64,000 nucleotides of DNA, taken from the NCBI RefSeq assembly GCF_021532315.1, contig NZ_JAKGAO010000012.1:124001-188000 (forward strand). Reading direction: 5' to 3'. This DNA comes from Paenibacillus tarimensis (GTDB taxonomy: Bacteria; Bacillota; Bacilli; Paenibacillales; Paenibacillaceae). How positions within the stretch are numbered: position 1 is the stretch's first letter; the number at the start of each line of letters is the position of its first letter. A model generated the notes under the pieces. That model saw only the letters and a list, made by a program, of their open reading frames with translations, had not been told where the DNA came from and made no database searches. Of this stretch, positions 59,262 to 64,000 are shown one piece after another. The position numbers and the translations under genes are program-made.

Positions 59262-60539
59262 TCAGACAGCAGCCTGAGGGGAAGCCTCTTCATCATAGAC
59301 ATGAAGCGCCGCCTGAACGGCTTCTCCAGCGGGCAGACATACACCGTGACGCAGCAGCACAGCCTCGAGCGCTCCAAGCAGCTGAAGAATATTATCCCTG
59401 CGGCAGCTGTAGCCCATCGTTCCAATTCGCCAGATCCTTCCCTTTAGCAGTCCAAAGGAGCTGGCGATTTCGATCCCGAACTTCTCCAGCAGCATACCTC
59501 TGACCGATTCTCCGTCAATGCCATCCGGAATGTTGACACAGGTCACGACCGGCAGCTTGCAGGAAGGGTCGCCATACAGGCTGGCACCCATCGCTTGGAG
59601 GCCGGCAATGAGCGCTCTCTCATGAAGCCTGTGGCGCTGGAACCGGGCTTCCAGCCCTTCCTGCAGCATAATACGCAGACCTTCCCGAAGTCCGTAGAGC
59701 ATTGAAGTCATTTCGGTATGATGGTTTAGCCTGGACGGGCTCCAGTAATCCTGCAGCTGGCTAAGATCAAGATAATTGCTTCTGATATAAGAACGCTGTT
59801 CAGCTTCGCTGAGCATGAAGTCTGGGCTAGCGGGCGACACCTGCGGTATCCGCAAACCCCGTTCGATCCTCTTGCGTGCGAGCACCTTCTTCTCCGCCCG
59901 TGAGTTATACGTAACCGGTGCCATGCCGGAAGGTACGGACAAACACTTTTGCGTGCCGCCGATCACCGCGTCCATACACCATTCATCCGTTTCAACCGGC
60001 ACACCCCCTATCGTCGCTACAGCATCCACCACAAACAGAATATCCCGCCGCCGGCATTCCCGTCCGATGGCTTCCAGCGGCTGAATGCGCCCAGTAGATG
60101 TCTCCCCATGCACCATAATAACAAGCTCAGGCTTTACCCTGTCTATAGCAGCAATAACCTCTTCAGGGTCAAATACGGTTCCCCAAGGCTTCTCAATCGT
60201 CGTTACCTCTCCTCCGACCCGCTCGGCTATCTCCTGCAGCAAATGGCCGAATCGTCCGTATATCGGTATAAGTATCCGGTCCCCCGGCTCAATCAGGCTT
60301 GTCAGCACGGCTTCTATACCGGAGCGGGAGGTCCCGTCCACAGGATATGCCCACTTGTTGCCGGTGCGGAACAGCAGCCGGAGCATCTCCATTGTCTCAT
60401 TCATGAGGGCGGTAAACTCTGGATCGAATTGTCCAAGTATGGGGTAGGAGAGTGCCCGCAGCACCCGCGGATCAACCTCCACCGGTCCTGGGGTCATTAT
60501 TCTTCGTGACGATGGCGCCAAATCTGCGTAGCAGGTCAT
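59262..60539 (-). CDS. pucG: PucG-type aminotransferase (ureidoglycine-glyoxylate)
   Basis: This 425-residue PLP enzyme has the alanine-glyoxylate aminotransferase fold. It starts near RIMTPGPVEVDPRVLRAL, has GTSRSGIEAVLTSLIEPGD and the PLP lysine in VIGGTQKCLSVPSGMAP near residue 205. Its position after allantoate amidohydrolase, with an ATGA overlap, supports PucG: it transfers the amino group of (S)-ureidoglycine to glyoxylate, giving oxalurate and glycine. GAGGAGATAC precedes the ATG. The C-terminal tail is rich in Ala and Glu. Confidence 0.9.
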   Translation of the reverse strand: MTCYADLAPSSRRIMTPGPVEVDPRVLRALSYPILGQFDPEFTALMNETMEMLRLLFRTGNKWAYPVDGTSRSGIEAVLTSLIEPGDRILIPIYGRFGHLLQEIAERVGGEVTTIEKPWGTVFDPEEVIAAIDRVKPELVIMVHGETSTGRIQPLEAIGRECRRRDILFVVDAVATIGGVPVETDEWCMDAVIGGTQKCLSVPSGMAPVTYNSRAEKKVLARKRIERGLRIPQVSPASPDFMLSEAEQRSYIRSNYLDLSQLQDYWSPSRLNHHTEMTSMLYGLREGLRIMLQEGLEARFQRHRLHERALIAGLQAMGASLYGDPSCKLPVVTCVNIPDGIDGESVRGMLLEKFGIEIASSFGLLKGRIWRIGTMGYSCRRDNILQLLGALEAVLLRHGVCLPAGEAVQAALHVYDEEASPQAAV

Positions 60540-61789
60540 GTCAGTATCTCCTCATAAGCAAGATCATAGAGCATCTCCGCCAGCACCACTACGCCTAAGG
60601 CCAAATCCTCGGCAGCTGTATACTCCTCTGGAGAGTGGCTGATGCCATCCTTGCTTGGCACGAACAGCATCGCTGTCGGACAACGGTTAACAAACATCTG
60701 CCCGTCATGGCCCGCGCCGCTCATCATCCGCCGGTATGGGATTCCGCCGTCCGAGCATATCTTCTCCAGTTTGCCGGTCAGTACAGGATCCATCGGCGCC
60801 GGTCTCGCATGCAGGGCTGCTTGCACATCCAGCTCAAGCCCTCTCCGCTCTGCAACGGAGTGGAAAGAACCGATAACAGCGTCGGTAAATCCGGTCAGCA
60901 GTGTTTCGGATATGTGGCGGATGTCCAGGGTGAATTCCACTGTTCCGGCAATAACATTCGGAATATTCGGCAGCAGCTTCATTCTCCCTACCGTTGCCAC
61001 CAGCGGTTCACCTGCCCTGTTCGCGGCTCTTTCCAGTATTGCGATCATCTCGGCAGCACCTGCGACCGCATCACGCCTCATCGCCATCGGGGTGGTTCCG
61101 GCATGATTGGTCTCTCCCTTTACGGTAATAACATATCGCCGCTGGCCGGCAATCGTCTCCACGATACCTACCTTGCCTCCTGTTCTCTCCAGGATGACAC
61201 CCTGTTCTATATGCACCTCTACGAACGCGGCCAAATCCTCGCGCAAACTTTCTGGCTGATCCTCCCTGCCAAATCCGGCAGCCTGCATCGCATGCTCAAG
61301 GGTAATGCCCTGCGGGTCTACTATGAGAGGGGACATACCGGTTGTATAAGCGCCTGTAATATTGCCTGAACCCCAGTAGGCGAGCGGAAACCTGCTGCCC
61401 TCCTCTTCACAGAACGAGACAACCTCAATGGATCTTCCAGGCTCTCCGTATGTCGACCGCAGGAAAGAAACAGCCGCCAGCGATGCAGCTATCCCATAGG
61501 CACCGTCATATCTGCCGCCTGAACGGACCGTATCAATGTGGGAGCCGGTGAGGATGACCCCCTGCTCCTTACGCTTCCCTTCGAGACGGCCAAACAAATT
61601 CCCGACCCGATCATAACGTGTCTCCAGCCCGGCGGCCGACATTGCAGCTTCCAGAAACGACTGTGCATCCTTCCAGGATGGCGAATAAAGCAGGCGCGTG
61701 ACCCCGCCATCCGCCGTGCTGCCAAAGCCAGCCAGCTTCTCCAGCAGGCTCGTCACACCAGATGCCTGTTCCATCGTCATTCGCATCAT
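60536..61789 (-). CDS. pucF: Allantoate amidohydrolase (M20 Zn-peptidase family)
   Basis: This 417-residue enzyme releases ammonia and CO2 from allantoate to form ureidoglycine. Metal ligands appear in ILTGSHIDTVRSGGRYDGA, VSFCEEEGSRFPLAYWGS, and MSGAGHDGQMF; the dimer-domain motif GETNHAGTTPMAMRRDA is typical of the family. The ATG at 61789 follows GGGAG; a TTG one codon upstream is possible. It sits three bases after allantoinase and overlaps pucG by four. Confidence 0.93.
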   Translation of the reverse strand: MMRMTMEQASGVTSLLEKLAGFGSTADGGVTRLLYSPSWKDAQSFLEAAMSAAGLETRYDRVGNLFGRLEGKRKEQGVILTGSHIDTVRSGGRYDGAYGIAASLAAVSFLRSTYGEPGRSIEVVSFCEEEGSRFPLAYWGSGNITGAYTTGMSPLIVDPQGITLEHAMQAAGFGREDQPESLREDLAAFVEVHIEQGVILERTGGKVGIVETIAGQRRYVITVKGETNHAGTTPMAMRRDAVAGAAEMIAILERAANRAGEPLVATVGRMKLLPNIPNVIAGTVEFTLDIRHISETLLTGFTDAVIGSFHSVAERRGLELDVQAALHARPAPMDPVLTGKLEKICSDGGIPYRRMMSGAGHDGQMFVNRCPTAMLFVPSKDGISHSPEEYTAAEDLALGVVVLAEMLYDLAYEEILT

Positions 61790-61792
61790 CAA

Positions 61793-63214
61793 TCACACTC
61801 CCTTCAGATTTGCAGTATGCGTCGGCGAGGATATCATTCGCGGCAGAGCGGGTCTTCCATAACTCTTAGCGGCAGCTTCTCTGCTTTTCAAGTCATAAAC
61901 CTTAACACCTCGCACATAAGTCGCAGCTACACGGCAGCCGATTGTTCTTCCGATATAGGGACTGTGTTTATGCCGGTACTTCAGGTGCTCTGCCTTCAAG
62001 GTGTAGGAACTGTTCATATCCACAAGAGCCAGATCTGCGTCCGCTCCTACCATAATCTCGCCTTTCACGGGATATAAGCCAAAGCGCCTCGCCGGGTTGC
62101 CGGATAATAGCCTGGAAATTCGCTCATACGACAAGCCCCTGCGCCGCACTCCCTCATGGAGCATTAATTCCAGGGAGCTCTGGGCACCCGATATGCCGCC
62201 CCATGCATCCAGAAATGATCCGCTCGCCGGCTCCTTCATGGACGTAGGACATGGTGAATGATCGGAGGCAATCAGATCAATCTCCCCCTCTTCCAGCAGT
62301 GCCCACAGCTGTTCAACCCGCTCCCTGCTTCTTAAGGGAGGTGCACATTTGGCGACAGGTCCGATGGCCTCCATATCTTTATCTGTGAGCAGCAAATAGT
62401 GCGGACACGTTTCAACCGTTACATCCAGCCCCGATTCTCTGGCACCGGAAATTAATCGTACGGCCTCAGGGCTGCTGATATGGACAAAATGAAGCCTGCA
62501 GCCGGTTAAAGCGGCAAAATGCAGCGCTTTTCCCACTGCTTCTGTCTCTGCCACAACAGGCCGGGAAGCAGCAAATGACCTCGCATCCGTCCGCCCTTCC
62601 GACGCCGCTGCTTCCCCAAGCAAGGATGTGATAGCCTCGTTCTCGGCATGCAGGGCAAGCAGCCCCCCGAAGGAAGCTATGCGCTTCATGCCCTCGTAGA
62701 GCGTCCAGTCATCCACCTCGCGGAACCGGCCTTCCCCCTCTCCGCCAGGATTTGAAATGAACGCTTTAAATCCAGCTGCGCCCGCTTTGGCCATGCCATC
62801 CAGCTCCTCGGCATTCCCAGGCACTAGTCCTCCCCATAGACAAAAGTCGACAACCGATTGACCGGCTGCAAGGCGGAGCTTTTCTTCAAATGCACGAACG
62901 GTAACCGTGGGCGGATTGCCGTTAAGAGGCATGTCAATATAAGTCGTACATCCTCCAGCCGCCAGCGCGGATGATCCTGCTGCGAAGCCTTCCCAGTGTC
63001 CAAGGTTCGGCTCGTTGAAATGGACGTGAACATCGATCATGCCGGGAAATATATGCAATCCGGCTGCATCCACCCGCTGTTCTGCAGGCCAGGCCCCTGA
63101 TTCTCCATGTCCGCAAAGCACTGCTATTTGGCCATGCTTTATACCGATATCAAGCTGCATGACACCGTTTGGGAGCACCACGTCCCCTCCGTATATGACC
63201 AGATCCAATGACAT
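61793..63214 (-). CDS. pucH: Allantoinase
   Basis: This 473-residue amidohydrolase opens the ring of allantoin. Metal-binding residues are in FPGMIDVHVHFNEPNLGHWEGF, the carbamylated-lysine region in AAGFKAFISNPGG, then LALHAENE, LHFVHISS and IASDHSPCP. This order fits allantoinase rather than dihydropyrimidinase. ATG at 63214 with GGGGGG eight bases ahead is preferred over GTG at 63223. It follows pucM by about 80 bp. Confidence 0.94.
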   Translation of the reverse strand: MSLDLVIYGGDVVLPNGVMQLDIGIKHGQIAVLCGHGESGAWPAEQRVDAAGLHIFPGMIDVHVHFNEPNLGHWEGFAAGSSALAAGGCTTYIDMPLNGNPPTVTVRAFEEKLRLAAGQSVVDFCLWGGLVPGNAEELDGMAKAGAAGFKAFISNPGGEGEGRFREVDDWTLYEGMKRIASFGGLLALHAENEAITSLLGEAAASEGRTDARSFAASRPVVAETEAVGKALHFAALTGCRLHFVHISSPEAVRLISGARESGLDVTVETCPHYLLLTDKDMEAIGPVAKCAPPLRSRERVEQLWALLEEGEIDLIASDHSPCPTSMKEPASGSFLDAWGGISGAQSSLELMLHEGVRRRGLSYERISRLLSGNPARRFGLYPVKGEIMVGADADLALVDMNSSYTLKAEHLKYRHKHSPYIGRTIGCRVAATYVRGVKVYDLKSREAAAKSYGRPALPRMISSPTHTANLKGV

Positions 63215-63295
63215 AAGCGTCACCCCCCACAGCTTGTAGCTAACAATTCCGCTTCCTAAGCACCATGGTTATTCTATCTTGCTGGACCTCTGCCA

Positions 63296-63664
63296 TTAGC
63301 TGCCCCTATATGTGCTGTAACCTCCGGGTGCTATGAGCAGCGGGATATGATAATGCTCCTTTGCCGCTTCAATCTTGAAGCGGACCGGAACCTGTTCCAG
63401 AAAGGGTGTCGTCGCTTCGGATTCACGACCCTGCCTGCCGTCATAGTACGCGCCTACATGGAACAGCAGCTCAAACATCCCCTGCTTCATGTCCTGCCCG
63501 GACATAAGCGGTGCATCAAGCCTGCCATCCCTGTTAGTCACAGCTTCGGCAAGTCTGATGCTCAAACCCGATCCGCCAGCCAGCATATAGAGCTCGACCT
63601 TCATACCCGAAGCCGGCTGGCCGTTGGACAGATCCAGCACATGCGTTGTCAGCCGCCCGCTCAT
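63296..63664 (-). CDS. pucM: 5-hydroxyisourate hydrolase
   Basis: This 122-residue transthyretin-like protein opens 5-hydroxyisourate made by uricase. The N-terminal motif LTTHVLDLSNGQPASG holds the catalytic His, and the C terminus YHIPLLIAPGGYSTYRGS is the YRGS signature that separates it from hormone-binding transthyretin. The ATG overlaps the uricase stop (TGATG). Placement between uricase and allantoinase matches the pathway order. Confidence 0.96.
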   Translation of the reverse strand: MSGRLTTHVLDLSNGQPASGMKVELYMLAGGSGLSIRLAEAVTNRDGRLDAPLMSGQDMKQGMFELLFHVGAYYDGRQGRESEATTPFLEQVPVRFKIEAAKEHYHIPLLIAPGGYSTYRGS

Positions 63665-64000
63665 CAAGATTGCTCTCCAGAAGCGATGAGATCTTCTCTA
63701 GTCATCGTAAAGCCCTGAAAGCCATACGGCGGACGCGGCTCGGTGAAAACGCCTGGCTCCAGCCCTTCAGCAGGGTTCACCACTGTTTCCCAGGTACGGT
63801 TGTTAGACTCAAAGCCGACCTCTTCGAGCTGCGGATAACGGGCAAGCAGCCTTAACCCAATTTGGTAAATGAGGTGCTGAATGGAAGGGGTGTTGAATTC
63901 GTGAAATACAGCATGCGCAATGTCACGAATTTGTTCGGCAGCTGCATACGCCCCCTTGTCGCTGTCCAGCGCATCCGTAACATCGCTGTAGCGCCAGTAA
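63664..64000 (-). CDS. pucL: Uricase, C-terminal part (5' end outside window)
   Basis: This partial frame is open to the window edge and ends with TGA at 63664. The 111 visible codons include TPSIQHLIYQIG, PQLEEVGFESNNRTWETV and the tail EPRPPYGFQGFTMTREDLI, which match the C-terminal region of urate oxidase. In Bacillus subtilis this protein carries an added N-terminal decarboxylase domain; whether that is so here cannot be seen. It comes directly before pucM. Confidence 0.88.
   Translation of the reverse strand, partial: YWRYSDVTDALDSDKGAYAAAEQIRDIAHAVFHEFNTPSIQHLIYQIGLRLLARYPQLEEVGFESNNRTWETVVNPAEGLEPGVFTEPRPPYGFQGFTMTREDLIASGEQS

Overview
The window looks like chromosomal DNA of a spore-forming Firmicute, most likely Paenibacillus or a close relative. 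The basis is moderate GC, strong AGGAGG-type ribosome binding sites, frequent GTG and TTG starts, a CotF-type spore coat protein, a YjcZ-type small protein, a YesM/AraC-type two-component pair, an LplB/YtcP/lipoprotein sugar transporter and a copper-amine-oxidase-type stalk domain protein. No rRNA, tRNA, CRISPR array, insertion sequence or phage gene was seen.

Layout. 1-1797 is the 5' part of mrpA, leaving the window on the left. 1.9-6.3 kb holds a small membrane-anchored protein, a guanylate-kinase-like protein with an altered P-loop, a PspA/DUF4178 pair and an HD-GYP protein. 5.8-17.0 kb is one long minus-strand operon for corrin ring synthesis by the early-cobalt (anaerobic) route: cbiH(fusion)-cbiX-cbiJ-cbiC-cbiD-cbiET-cbiL-cbiF-cbiG-cbiA-nitroreductase, tightly packed and mostly overlapping. 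A cobalamin riboswitch precedes it. About 220 bp away a second cobalamin riboswitch points the other way and precedes the cobalt ECF transporter operon cbiMNQO (18.0-20.7 kb). Cobalt uptake and ring synthesis are thus shut off together when B12 is plentiful. Later pathway genes (cbiP, cobD, cobU/S/T, btuR) are not in the window.

20.7-27.6 kb holds a CYTH protein, a YjcZ-type peptide, and a minus-strand group of a TRAP transporter (dctQ-dctM-dctP), a YesM-type kinase, an AraC-type response regulator and a cupin. A 366-bp divergent region with two cre-like sites separates it from a plus-strand sugar operon: two LplB/YtcP-type permeases, a lipoprotein binding protein with its own strong promoter, a TIM-barrel isomerase/epimerase-like protein and an unrecognised protein.

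33.4-43.6 kb holds a MATE exporter, a catalase, a stalk-domain protein with tandem repeats, several short orphans, a uracil/xanthine permease, an iron-containing alcohol dehydrogenase and modAB without modC. 43.5-46.6 kb is a minus-strand operon of an ECF-type sigma factor with a C-terminal extension, two tandem-VOC proteins and a GyrI-like domain protein; it is divergent from the coat protein gene. Then come an HxlR regulator with a divergent oxidoreductase, a D-2-hydroxyacid dehydrogenase, a large SWIM/SNF2 helicase, CsaA, a DUF4127 protein, two YsnF-type DUF2382 proteins, a dGTPase-like HD hydrolase and a small orphan.

59.3-64.0 kb is the distal part of a urate degradation operon: uricase (partial), hydroxyisourate hydrolase, allantoinase, allantoate amidohydrolase and a PucG-type aminotransferase. 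All functions are assigned by reading motifs and context; no searches could be run.
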